NCBI RefSeq assembly: GCF_000611645.1
Contig: NW_014013469.1
Span: forward strand, 4,625-34,993
Direction of reading: 5' to 3'
Length of the DNA: 30,369 bases
From: Monoraphidium neglectum
Taxonomy: Eukaryota > Chlorophyta > Chlorophyceae > Sphaeropleales > Selenastraceae
Below the pieces are notes generated by a model that was not told where the DNA came from, ran no database searches, and saw nothing but the letters and a program-made list of their open reading frames with translations. Both the position numbers and the translations under genes were made by a program. Positions 11,966 through 28,591 of the stretch are shown here, one piece after another (the stretch's first letter is position 1; every line of letters starts with the position of its first letter).

Positions 11966-12245
11966 GCCCGGGGCGGCCGGCGCTAAGGAGGGCGCGGTGG
12001 CCGAGGGCCAGCAGCAGCAGCAGCAGCAGCAGGGTGGGACGCTGCCGCGGCCGCTGCGCGCCCATAGCAGCGAAGGGCGCCTGCGGGACCCGCAGATGCC
12101 GGCGCAGCGGCTGGCAAGCACCCATTGGCTGGTCCCCGCCGTGGTGATGGCCGTGGCGCTGGGCGGGCTGGTGTGGGGCAGGTGGGCGGATGAGTGGCGG
12201 CGGCTGCCCGGGAGGAGACTCAGCGGGCAGCATTCTGGTGCATGA
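8788..12245 (+). CDS. M14-family zinc carboxypeptidase, signal peptide plus C-terminal anchor
   Basis: Predicted metallocarboxypeptidase removing C-terminal residues in the secretory pathway or at the cell surface. Eight exons join in phase to 573 aa: 8788-9204, 9450-9512, 9701-9853, 10233-10402, 10581-10695, 10921-11027, 11366-11513, 11697-12245. The N-terminus has a hydrophobic signal ([15 protein letters not shown]). Zinc ligands are H165 and E168 in GEHGRE and H291 in NVHSG. The substrate carboxylate-binding Asn-Arg pair is N241-R242 in DTNRN, and the general-base Glu is E366 in TWEIYG. Conserved blocks such as [37 protein letters not shown] and FRMFNPV resemble the plant Zn-exopeptidase type represented by Arabidopsis At5g42320. 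The last exon adds an Ala/Gln-rich tail and a hydrophobic segment ([17 protein letters not shown], about 533-550), implying a type I membrane protein. A second in-frame Met at 8815 is an alternative start. Confidence 0.93.
10099..10207 (+). repeat. (CA)n microsatellite at the 3' end of carboxypeptidase intron 3
   Basis: A long CA-rich tract with a few interruptions, continuous (AC)n from about 10159, ends 25 bases before the acceptor of the exon at 10233. It occupies the place where a polypyrimidine tract is normally expected. Confidence 0.92.
11934..11963 (+). repeat. In-frame (GCA)10 coding for poly-Ala
   Basis: Within carboxypeptidase exon 8, ten GCA codons encode ten alanines in the linker before the membrane anchor. 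Confidence 0.92.
12009..12032 (+). repeat. In-frame (CAG)8 coding for poly-Gln
   Basis: Forty-five bases after the poly-Ala repeat, the same trinucleotide is read in a different phase as eight CAG codons, giving poly-Gln. Confidence 0.92.
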
Positions 12246-12906
12246 TCTGCTCACACTTGACACTTTGTTCCTTTAGCTGGGGTAACCCTACTTGTTTTCG
12301 CGACTGCAAGTTGGATGGCTGTGCCTCAGCTGGTCTCAGCTTTGTGGCGTATGAGCAGCACAGATCACTACCCACAGCACGAATTCCCTGTGGTCTTGCT
12401 TTATGGGTTCCAAGTTCCATGCTCTTGGGGCGAAAGCTGGCATGGCATTGAGCAGCATCCTGGCACGCCAGCTGGCGCGGCTCAACTTGACCACTAGGCA
12501 ACAGCACAAGGCCGCCGGCTAGAGGACTGACACATCTGCGCCCGCACTGCTGCTGCTCGATGTTCGCACCTTGCCGCAGGCGCGGGAGGAGGGCACCAAG
12601 GGGGCGGCCAGATACGAGGCTGGCTCAGCTGCAATTCATTCATTCGTGACAGTCCTGGCTTCGCATAGGCATGGCTGTCAGGCTGAAAGCTGACGGCAGC
12701 AAGGCTGAGGCTTTGGGAGCTTGGCCACAGCAGCATGTGCTTGAGATTGTGCGCTGCACCTCCGTGCCTTCATGCACATAAGACTCTACAATGCCCGCCT
12801 GCATGCATCACCCATGACTCACAGCACATTTTATGGCGAACCCGAACCTCTCAGAACCTCTCGTGACTGACAACAATTTTGTTGTTGCAGATCCCAGCTG
12901 CTTCAT

Positions 12907-12911
12907 TGTAA
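12907..12911 (+). promoter_or_regulatory. Candidate TGTAA polyadenylation signal for the carboxypeptidase gene
   Basis: The only plus-strand TGTAA I see between the carboxypeptidase stop and the end of the spacer. It fits the chlorophyte signal but is a short motif. Confidence 0.35.
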
Positions 12912-12960
12912 TGCACTTTTTTGGTTTGTCCGTCGCACGCAGCGCACGCCCACCCTGCCA

Positions 12961-12988
12961 GCGCGTGTCGGATGCATCCGACACGCGC
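12961..12988. repeat. Perfect 28-bp palindrome
   Basis: GCGCGTGTCGGATG is followed directly by its exact reverse complement with no spacer. A second perfect 12-bp palindrome, CGCCATATGGCG, overlaps its right end (12986-12997). Both lie 20-60 bases beyond the ankyrin gene stop, so they would be in its 3' UTR. Confidence 0.95.
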
Positions 12989-13017
12989 CATATGGCGAGG
13001 CTACCTCTCCCCCCCCC

Positions 13018-14966
13018 CTACCAGCACTCCCGGTGGACCTGCGGGGCGATGGTCAGGTCGGGCGTCTGGCTGCACCGCCGCCCAAAGTAATCCCACCCCT
13101 CCCGCAGCCTCGCCGCCCCCGCCCGTCGGCACCGCCGCACTTGGCCGGGCAGGTGCCCGTCATCGACTTCGCCCCCGCCCGGCCAGCCGTCCGCCTCCCA
13201 CGGCCGCTCGTCGCGCGCCGCGCGTGATAGCGCCTCGCCCCGCCTCTTCACATCGGCGGCCACCACATGAAATGCGGCCAGCACCCGCTCTCGCCGCTCC
13301 ACCCCCCACACGCCCAGCCGGCTCGCAGCGGCCTCGCGCCGCAGCTGCGCCGAGCGGCGGCGCAGCTGCAGCACTGAAGCCTCTGAATTGGCCGGGTGCT
13401 TCGGGCCCTCCGCCCATTCGAGTAGCTCCTGAAAACTGGGCCCCTCGGGCTCCTCCCTGTGCCTCAGAAGCAGCGCCCTGGCCTGCCGCGACAGCTTGAA
13501 GCCGCCGGCGGGCCGGCGGCCGGGGGACAGCGGTGCGCGCTCCGTACACGGGGCACGCCCGGCGCCGCCGCGGGGCTGTGGGGCACCCGGCACTCCGCCG
13601 CGCGGCTGCAGACCGGCGCCGTCTGATTCTGTCTCATCTGGCGGCGGCAGCAGCCCGGCCGCCTTGAGCAGGACGTACCGCACCTCGTCCCGCTCCCTCG
13701 CCGACCCCAGCGGCGGCGGCGGCGCTGGCGGCGTGAGCAGCGCGCGGAAGTCCGGCAGCCACCTGTCCGGGAACCCCGGCGCGTCGCTTGCCGCGACCAG
13801 GCGGCGCATCAGCCACTGGGGAGCTCTGCGGGCCCAGCGCCACCAGGCCGAAGTGGAGGGGGGCGCGAACACCGGCGGCCGTGGCCGCTCGCCTTCCTGC
13901 TCGGCCGTGCAGCCGCGCGGCGCGCCGGCGATGGCGTGCAGCGCACTCCAGTGGCGCCCATCCTCGCGGCGAGGGTCGGCGCCGCAGCGCAGCAGCGCGA
14001 CCGTGGTCGCGCAGGACCCCATCTCCGCGGCGACTTGCAGGGGCGCCTCCCCATGGGGCCCCGGGAAGGGCGCCTCTGGGTCTGCCCCCAGCCACCGCAC
14101 CAGGGCCGTCACGACGCGGTGGCGCCGCCGCACGACAGCCACGTGCAGCGGCAGCGTCACCTGCGGCGGCGGGGGCGGCCCGCGGCTGGGCCGCGCCGAG
14201 GCGACAGGCGGCGGCGGCGCGGACGGCGGCGGCGAGGTGGGGTGGCGGTAGCGGCCGTGCGCCGCCAGAAGGGATATGAGTGCCAGGGTCGCCTTCTGGT
14301 CGTTGTCGCCGGCGATCATGGAGGAGAGCAGGGCGCCGGCGTCCAGGCAGTCCAGCTGGCTCATGTTCGCCCGCAGCAGCGGCGGCACGCAGGGCCATGC
14401 GCGCAGGCGGATCGCGAGGTCCAGGGGCGTGCGGCCCCACCTGTCAGCTGCATGCGCAGTTGCGCCGGCCTGTATTTTGAAAGGCAAGTGAAGTGCGCCG
14501 AGACGGTGTTGTTGGGTGATCTATGCGAACCAACCTGGGGAAACACAGACGTGAAAGACCATGGCGGCAGCTGTCAAACATCCAACAGCTCTGCCCTTGG
14601 CAGAACAGGCACCGACGTGCTCACCATTAGTAGTAGCGGCACGAGGGCGCGCATACTCGGCAGCTGCACTGCAACGTGCAGGGCAGTGAAGCTCCTGCGG
14701 TCTCTGCCGTCCAGGTCGGGCCCAAGGCGAAGCACCTCTCCTAGCAGTGCGGCTGCATCTGCGGGCGTCAAGTGGCGTACCGCGCAAGCGCGGAGGGCGC
14801 ACGGCAGGACACGGTGCTTGCCATACTGCCTTGTCATGGATTGAGCGACGCTCATTAGCTCTTCTCTAACAGTCCTGGGTTCGTCGGTTCTTGCAACGTC
14901 AGACGGAGTTCTTCGCAGCCCGAGCCAGCTGAGACTTCTTTTGGCGGGTTTCATCCATAATTGCAA
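13018..14966 (-). CDS. Ankyrin-repeat protein
   Basis: Two exons, 14966-14625 and 14469-13018, join in phase 0 to 597 aa. The junction restores an ankyrin unit reading FTALHVAVQL, then VPLLLMAGATAHAADRWGRTPLDLAIR. Further repeat-like units are LPLHVAVVRRRHRVVTALV with LGADPEAP, and APLQVAAEMGSCATTVALL with CGADPRREDG, then SALHAIAG. About four or five repeats span residues 75-275, interrupted by a Pro-rich insert (PTSPPPSAPPPPVASARP). The C-terminal half is Pro/Arg-rich and charged, with a predicted helical stretch around LQLRRRSAQLRREAAASRLG; I recognise no catalytic domain in it. Ankyrin proteins mediate protein binding, so partner and compartment cannot be inferred. The start is the first Met of the open frame; a second Met lies four codons on. 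Confidence 0.85.
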
Positions 14967-16258
14967 TTTTGTGCACTGAAACGATCGTAGATAGCCTCCC
15001 TACAAGTTTGCAAAGCCACCCACGCTTTACATTACCCGCCTCCATCGCGGGTCGTGCTCTTGCGCAGCGGCAGAGTGGCCGAGTGCCTGCCATGTCCCCG
15101 CAGCGCTGCCCTCACAGCGCGGAAGGACCTTTCCTGTATTGTTCTTAGTAAAGTTGCAACGAGGAACGCACAAAGCAACAGCAGCAGAGATCGCCGCGGA
15201 GCGTCGTCGCTGCAGGATGGGCGCACCTGGAGGGAGCCAAACATGGCTGTTGATACAATCGCCCTTGAGTTGCGTTTCGCCCCGTCCTGGGCCACGCACG
15301 GGCTCATGTCTGCCGCCAACAAACAGCTACCCCTGCCTCTGTCCGCCCCGGCCCCCAGCCACCGCACCCGCTGGAAGGGCTGCCGCCAGGGGGGGGTGCC
15401 ATGCGCTATTAACGAACAGGACGGTGAACGCGACGCAGCAGAGCAAGCAGGAGGGGAGCGGGCGCGTGTGTGTACGTGTTCACCAAGGGTCAGCTACGGG
15501 CTAGTGATTTGCACTTCCTTCCGCCGTCCTTGAGGTCAGCTGCTGAAACGAAGCCCCATGAGGTGTGACAGGACGGCATGTTGCTCCCCAGTTTGCAACA
15601 AGTTGCAAGATCGCATTATCCCCATGGTTGTGCAGATTGCCCCTGTGCTGTTGTGGACAGATTGGCCACCAGGGATTGTCAGTTCAAGCAGAGTTCACAG
15701 GCGCAGACCCCCCTCCCTCGTGTGCATGCGCCACATGCACACGACGCATGCATGGCTGCAGGACTTCAGGAGGCATGGCAGAGCAGATTGCATTTCCTTC
15801 GGTGGCATCAAAGAAATCAATGCCAAATGTATGTGATGCAAAACGTCAAGCCTTGCCGCCGCTGACCATTTCGGCACTCTCACCCTCACTCTGTGTATAT
15901 ACTAACCCGGAAGCCCTGGCACCTGCACGAATGACAGCACCACGTCTGATGTCACGGGTGCACAAACGACAGCACCACATGCTACATTCTTGCATCATCT
16001 GCTGATGCTGTTTGCTGCCGAGCGCCACTTGCATGCCCACAGCGGTAGTGCGGTACGGGTGCGGCGCTGGCACAAAGATCAGCGTTGCAGAAGTGATCAA
16101 GCAGCTGCGTTCAAATTTGATCGCTCCAGCCACTCATAGCACTCACAAAATATTTTGAGGCCTGTGGCAGGTATGATATTGACATTACTTAAGCGTGCCT
16201 TGAGATCATTTGACCGGCCACATCATCCTCGCCTCACCGCGAGCGAGGGACACGCTTC
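14967..16258. other. Divergent spacer between ankyrin and MYND genes
   Basis: About 1.3 kb without a supportable exon. Several overlapping open frames exist but none shows a domain or extends a neighbouring gene. A tRNA-like string at about 15066 was examined and rejected. The spacer should contain both promoters. Confidence 0.45.
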
Positions 16259-18631
16259 ATGGCTACCACCTCGTTCAAAAAGGCGCTAACTGCCTTCATC
16301 CGCGGCATATCTGCGCTTGAACCTGATGCAACCGGGCGCCATGGCGCTGCCCTCGCCCAGCTGCTGACGTGTTTCGCGCAACTCGCCGACCCCATGCCGC
16401 CGGAGCGACTGCTATTCCCGCCCCACTTGCTCAATGAGCTCGCTCGCTTGATCGTCGCTCACGGCAGCAACAGCGCCGTCGCAGAAGCGTGCTGCTGTGC
16501 GATCGACGCGCTGCTCAAAGGGGAGCAGGGCCGCCAGCTGGTTACAAAGCACGCGCCGCTCCTCAGGTGGGCCGCAACGTCTTCAGAGCGCGGGCGCTGG
16601 TTGGCCCTGCTTGACAGGGCTGCATCCTGCTTATACTGGATTTCACTCCCCCAAAAGCGTATTCCAGCAGGGGGCCCGCATCAGCGCATTTCAAAGGGGG
16701 GCCCCTCAGCAGCGCCTTCTCCCCCCGCTGCCCCGACGACAGATCACTGGCGCAGGTGCTGCTCAGCGAGGCGCAGACCCATGTCGACGTCGGGGCCGCT
16801 TGGAGGGCGGCTGCGCGGCTGATGGCGCAGGATGTCAGCCGCGCTGCCCTATTGCAAGTGTGCGACCCGGTGGACCTAATCAATGCAGCCGCCGGCGCCT
16901 TCAACTCCCCGTACCTTCGGAGGCGCGCGGCCGGCACTCCAACCCCAAGCGACAAGTTGTCCCTGCTGCGGGCCGCCGAGTTGTCCATTCTCTGCGTCAT
17001 CAACCGACTGGTGATCTACAGGCCGCAGGCCGCCTGCCGCCTCGCAAAACTGGAGGACTTTGCAGCGGCCCTGCTCTTGCGCACGGCCAAAACGGCCGCC
17101 GCGGCCCGCGGCGGCGGCGGCGGCGGCGGCCGCGGCGGCCGCAGGGGCAGGGATGAAGCCGTCTCGATTGCCGACCTCCTCGATGACCTGACACGTATGC
17201 TCAAGGTCCTGCCCCTAACATTCCAAGGCTTGGCGCTCGCCGCCCTCGGCTGCCCAGGCGCCCCCAGCTTCTCGCCCGCCTCGTCCGCCGCCAAGTCGTT
17301 CGCGGCGTCCCTCCTCGGCCTGCACCCCCGCCTGCCCGACCTCCTGGCCGGCATCATATCAGACCACACGGCGGCAGCCTGCAGCGGGGCCGAGGACAGC
17401 GCCAATATCGTAAGGTTTGCGTACGCCACGCTCTCCCACCTGGCGTCCTGCAGCGCCGTAGTCGCCGAGCACGTCGCCGCATCGCCCTCGCTCGCGCGGG
17501 CGGCGGTCTCCGCGCTCCAGGCCGGCGACGCCGAGCTCGTGCAACGGGCAGCACAGTTCCTGAGCGGTGCAGTGGCCGGGCCCTTTGAGCCCAGCACCTG
17601 CGCCGGCGGGCGGCTTTCACAAGCGTGTCTGGACAGAAGAGTTGCCCGTGCCACATCGCTGTGCAGGTTATTCCCCGACGCTGCGCTGCCGGCGCTCGCG
17701 AGGGGCCTTTGCGTCCTGAGCGGCACCGAAAACTGCACGGCCGCGGCGTTCAGCGTGGCCGCGCTGCTCGACCAGCTGACAGTCGAACGAGAGCAGGCAG
17801 CGGCCGCGCTGTATACGGACGCCTCACTGCGCCCGGCCCTGGTGTCTGCGCTTGAGCGCCGGCTCGTCTGGTGGCTCAACAGCTCCTCACTCCGTGTGGC
17901 GCCCCGGCGCAGCTTGTTCGCGGAGTCCAACGTGTACAACGCGCCTGAAATGGGCATCCTCCGGAGGCTGTGCCGCACGCCGCCGTCTGATGACGACAAA
18001 GCTTTGACCGTTATGGCGTCAATTCAGACCGCGATCGCGGCCCGGGAGGGCGGCTGCGTTGTGGGCACGCCGCGCGGCGAGCTGATGGAGCACGTGCCAT
18101 GCCTTGAAGCGGCAGCAAGTGACGAGAGTGTCGAGAAAGACACGGTCGATGTGGCAGCGACCTCTGACCTTGAGGCGCGAGCCGACGACGGCAGTGTTCC
18201 AGCGAGGAAGACCAGCTGTGCTGCAGACCCGCAGCCGCATGCCTGCAGCGTGTGCGGCAAGGCGCAGGGGCCGGACGGCCAGCGCCCGCACCTGTGCAGC
18301 GGCTGCCGCAAGCCGGGGCTGCGCTACTGCAGCCAGGCGTGGTGAGCTGCAGCCGGATTGTACAGGTCTGACCTCGCAAATTGGCGCTGTGGATGCAGCC
18401 CCCGCTGCTCAGCTCGCGTGGATACGTATTGGTTGTGATGCATGGCCGGCCCCTTGCCGCTGCTGCCTGCCAATCCTGCGACCCTCCGCCCCACCCTGCA
18501 GCCAGCGCGTCCATTGGAAGGGCGGCCACCGGCAGGAGTGCAAGGCGCTGCAGCAGGACAGGGCGGCGCGCTCAGCGCAGCAGGGCAAGCAGACACGCGT
18601 GCGTGTCGTCGGGCCGTTGGGGTTGTCTTGA
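16259..18631 (+). CDS. MYND-type zinc-finger protein with helical N-terminal region
   Basis: Three exons, 16259-16566, 16743-18341 and 18502-18631, join in phase to 678 aa. A C-terminal MYND finger begins CSVCGKAQGPDG. Zinc-ligand candidates are C604, C607, C621, C624, C632, C636, H645 and C649. C636 is completed across the last splice junction (TG plus C), which supports that intron. MYND fingers bind Pro-rich peptides and often recruit chromatin or ubiquitin factors. No SET domain is visible, so this is not an obvious SMYD methyltransferase. The long N-terminal region (1-590) is Ala/Leu-rich and helical, resembling armadillo/HEAT-like solenoids, and a poly-Gly/Arg insert lies near residues 225-240. 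Many chlorophyte MYND proteins share this build of a long helical body and a C-terminal finger. The tail after the finger is basic. Function beyond protein binding is unknown. Confidence 0.88.
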
Positions 18632-18781
18632 TGACCTGCAAAGTGCGTGCTGTCGCTGTTCGACGACAGGCCGAGGGCGTGAGGGTGTCCCCATCCGTCA
18701 CAGCAGCATGCCCTTGGCTGCATGGGTTTGATGCATAGCGGCTGCGGAGTTTGCAACGTGTGCATGAGGGCATCGAAGGTG

Positions 18782-18786
18782 TTACA
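18782..18786 (-). promoter_or_regulatory. Candidate TGTAA polyadenylation signal for the FtsH gene
   Basis: Minus-strand TGTAA about 505 bases beyond the FtsH stop. It is the only copy on that strand in the spacer that I see. Confidence 0.35.
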
Positions 18787-19255
18787 ACACAATATTGAGG
18801 GATCAAACGGGGGTACGGCGGCTCATCGGTCCTGGACGCCGCTACAAAATATATGGATCAGAAAGTCAGAGCAACAGGGGCGGCAAAAGTGGCAGGACAG
18901 CTGCTTGTGATGCAGCGGGCTCGAGTGCGTGCGCGCACTTGCCCCACGCTGGCAGGGGGACCAGCCCTGAGCCGCAACGGACAGGGAGGCTGCCAATTGT
19001 ACTAAAACAACGCGGCGAGTCAAAAAATCTGATCGGTGCCCCATCGCCCCCCCTGTGGTGAAAAGGCCGCGTTCGATGTACAACAAACAGCGTGCTGCGC
19101 GTGTGCAGCTGCGTCCGGGCGGCCGGGCGGCCGGCCATCTTGAGAAAGTTTGTGGTGGGGCGCAGGGGTGCGCCTGCCTTGCGGGCTGGCGAAACATCAA
19201 TTTCGAGGGTGAAGCCCGGCTGCGCAGCGCAATGGGCGCTGCCGCATTATTGGCC

Positions 19256-19260
19256 TGTAA
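19256..19260 (+). promoter_or_regulatory. Candidate TGTAA polyadenylation signal for the MYND gene
   Basis: Plus-strand TGTAA about 625 bases beyond the MYND stop and only about 30 bases from the FtsH stop codon on the other strand. Confidence 0.3.
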
Positions 19261-19290
19261 CCGTCGTCGACAAAATGCATGCTCCCGCCA

Positions 19291-25795
<6,505 letters not shown>

Positions 25796-26565
25796 GAGTG
25801 ACTGCTGCGGCAGTGCGGAGACAGATACGAGCCCTTGCCAGCAGTGGTGTGGATTTGATGGTTCCCGATCTACGGCACAGAGCGCAAAACGGAGCGTCGG
25901 CAAAACGTTCAGATGTCGCGGGTCGTGATATTCTTGGAAGGCGACAGGCAACCGGACTGGAAAGTCCCGGGTGTGTCGCTTCCTCACTTGGGGTCGGTGC
26001 TGTGCTGGGGCGAAGGTGCTGGTTCCGGCAAAACACTGCGTTGGCGTCCCTCTGCACAACGCACCATACATTTGGATACACCTGGCGTTAAATCGTTCAC
26101 TTCAGTGAAACCGGTCTGTTTGGGTTGGTTGGCCTAGCATCACACTCCTCTACACGAAGGGCACCGGTGCGTGTGCACGCGAAGCTGGCTGTTAGCCAGA
26201 TCTTGTGGACAAGCTAGAAATCCGACCGCTGGGTGGAGCCAACCAAAGCGGCACGCTGGCAGGGTGTCTTCGCAGCGGAACGCAGACCAAAGCAGCTCTC
26301 TCTGGGGCCCGCGGGCCATGCAACGGTGTTGAAAGACGATCCGAGGTTCAACAAGCTCTCCTGCAACACGTTGCGCGCCGCAGGACGCACCTGCGCGGCG
26401 CTGCTGCTGCCGCTGCTGCTGCAGCCTCTGCAGAGGGCTGCAGGCTTCACGGCTTGGTGCTCGGCGCCTTGTACGCCACCTGTGCACCACCCAGGTCACA
26501 CCTCTGCAGCAGACAGCTCGATCACGCTGCTCGCATCATAAACTAGGTCGCGACCAGCAGGCGGG
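25796..26565. other. Divergent spacer between FtsH and SRP-receptor genes
   Basis: A 770-base spacer expected to hold both promoters and 5' UTRs. The FtsH reading frame is open back to 26071, so part of it could be coding if an upstream start is used. No other exon is supported. A GCT/GCA-rich stretch lies around 26398-26430. Confidence 0.5.
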
Positions 26566-27345
26566 ATGCTCGACTACTTTGCGATCTTTACAAAGGGCGG
26601 CGCCCTGCTGTGGACGCTGCAGTTCACGGCCGCGCTGAAGCACAGCCCCATCGACGCGCTCAACGCGCTTGTGCGCGGCTGCCTGCTGGAGGAGCGCGCG
26701 TCAGACGCCGCGTTCACGTACCAGCCCAAGACCGGCGCCGCGCAGTCCCTCAAGTGGACGTTCCACAACGTGCGGCGGCGGCGGCGGCGGCGGCAGCGCT
26801 GCTTTTGGGGCCTGGGACACGCTTGCAAGCTTTGCTGCATCCGGCTTCTCCCACCTCAGTGCAGCAGGAGCTCTGCATGCAAGCCACTTCACTGCATGCA
26901 TGGGCGCCCACTGGTTCTTGTTCAAGGGCAATGCAGGCGTCGTGCACGCAAGGATGCACGCCTGCATGAAAACCAGCTTGCGGCCCCATGACATGCCCCC
27001 CCTGCCCTGGCTCTCTCCCTTCCTTGCCGCCACCACAGGGTCTCGGCCTGGTGTTTGTGGCGGCCTACCAGCGCACGCTGTCGCTGCTGTACGTTGACGA
27101 GCTGCTGGCCACTGTGAGGGACGCCTTCGCGACGGAGCACTACAAGTGAGTGGGAGCAAGGACCCTGTATTTTTGAGGGGAGGGCGCCAGGGGCGATGCC
27201 GTCCGCCGAGAAGCACTGTACTCTACTTTACTCATGCGGCCGGGGTTGGCAAGGGGGTGGGCGATGTGCATGCTGGGCGGCTCTGTGCAAGTTTGTGCAT
27301 GCGCAAGTGTGTCTGTTTGTGTGCGTGTTGCGCACGTGAGAGAGA

Positions 27346-27380
<35 letters not shown>

Positions 27381-28538
27381 TGTGTGTGTGTGCGTGCGCG
27401 CGCGTGTGTGTGTGTGTGTGTTTCAGCAAAGCACTGTTTGAAACAGAAAAAGCATGGGCACCGGCATCTCACAGGCCGCGGCGCTTGGTTTTGGGCGCAT
27501 GCCTACGCATGCAGGCCCGGCGGCTATGACTACTCAGCGTTCACACGCACGTTTGAGGCCACCCTGAAAGACTGCGAGGCGCGCTCGGACGCCTCGCGCC
27601 GCGCCGCCGCGGCCCCCGCGCGCGCCCCGGCCGGCGCCAAAGGCGGCCAGCAGCGCGGCGGCGCCGGCAAAAGCGGCGGCGGCGCCATGGCCGGCGCGGC
27701 GCAACAAAGCGGCGACGCCGACGACGATGCAGATGACGCGGCGGCAAAGCCCGCGGCCGTCGGCAACGGCGCGGGCACGCCGCTCGGCAGCAGCAGCAGC
27801 GGCGACGAGGACGAGGGCGCGGCCAACAAGTCTGGCGGCGGCTTCGACATCAGCAAGCTCAAGGCGAAGAGCCGCAAGGCGCTGGGCGGGCCCAAGGGGC
27901 GCTCGCAGGTGCGGCGTGGGACGCGGGAGGAGGAGGAAGAGAAGAAGCGGGAGACGGCGTCGCCCGACAAGAAGAAGAAGGTGCGGGGGCCGGGGCGGCT
28001 AGGGGGCAGGTGGTGGGGTCTATCGGCGGGGACCAGGTGTCCGGTCAGGTCCTGGGGTGGCGGCAGACGCCGGCAGCTGCAAGAGGGACGTGAACAACAC
28101 GTGCCTGGCAACGCGCCACCCCAAGGTTTTGCTACGTGTGCATGCCGGTTGTCAGCAAGCAGATGCCCATGCCCGCGCCGCCAACGCCCTCCCTCGACGG
28201 CACGACCCCGCAGCAAAATCGCCACTGGAACGGCGGCGCCGGCGGCGGCAGCGCCGACGACCTCCCTCGCCTCGACTACTCCGCAGCCACCGCCAACGGC
28301 GGCGCGAGCGCAGGCGGCGCGCCCCCCGCCGACGCGGGCGCGAGCCGCATGGAGGACGACGAGGACGACGGCGCAGAGTGGAGCGACGAGGAGGAGGACG
28401 CGGCGGCTGGGGCGGGCGCCAACGGCAGGGGCGCCGGCGCGGCGGCGGCGGGGCCTGCTAAGGCGAAGGGCGTGCTGGGCAGCTTCATGAGCAAGCTGGC
28501 GCTGAGGTGGGCGCCAGGCTGCGTGCGCGCACGCGTGC

Positions 28539-28591
<53 letters not shown>

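Larger units (their letters stand above)
12246..13017. other. Convergent spacer between carboxypeptidase and ankyrin genes
   Basis: No exon is supported. It holds the 3' regions of both genes, a plus-strand TGTAA at 12907-12911 and a long palindrome at 12961-12988. The carboxypeptidase 3' UTR would be about 670 bases if that signal is used. No minus-strand TGTAA was found for the ankyrin gene. Confidence 0.5.
18632..19290. other. Convergent spacer between MYND and FtsH genes
   Basis: No exon is supported. It contains candidate TGTAA signals for both flanking genes, each lying near the far gene, so the two 3' UTRs may overlap. Confidence 0.5.

Noticed and set aside
13496..14844. Long plus-strand open frames opposite the ankyrin gene
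   Set aside because: GC-rich antisense shadows; the minus strand carries clear ankyrin repeats.
15066..15150. tRNA-like string GGCAGAGTGGCCGAGTG resembling the 5' part of tRNA-Ser/Leu
   Set aside because: No matching acceptor stem, anticodon arm or GTTCGA-type T arm at the right distance; treated as chance.
17016..17999. 327-codon minus-strand open frame inside the MYND gene
   Set aside because: Antisense shadow of a 1.6-kb exon whose sense frame leads into a complete MYND finger.
25913..26137. Small plus-strand open frame with GAGSGKT and DTPGV, resembling GTPase motifs
   Set aside because: Only 74 codons, motifs too close together, no other conserved blocks, and it sits in the FtsH upstream region; judged coincidence.
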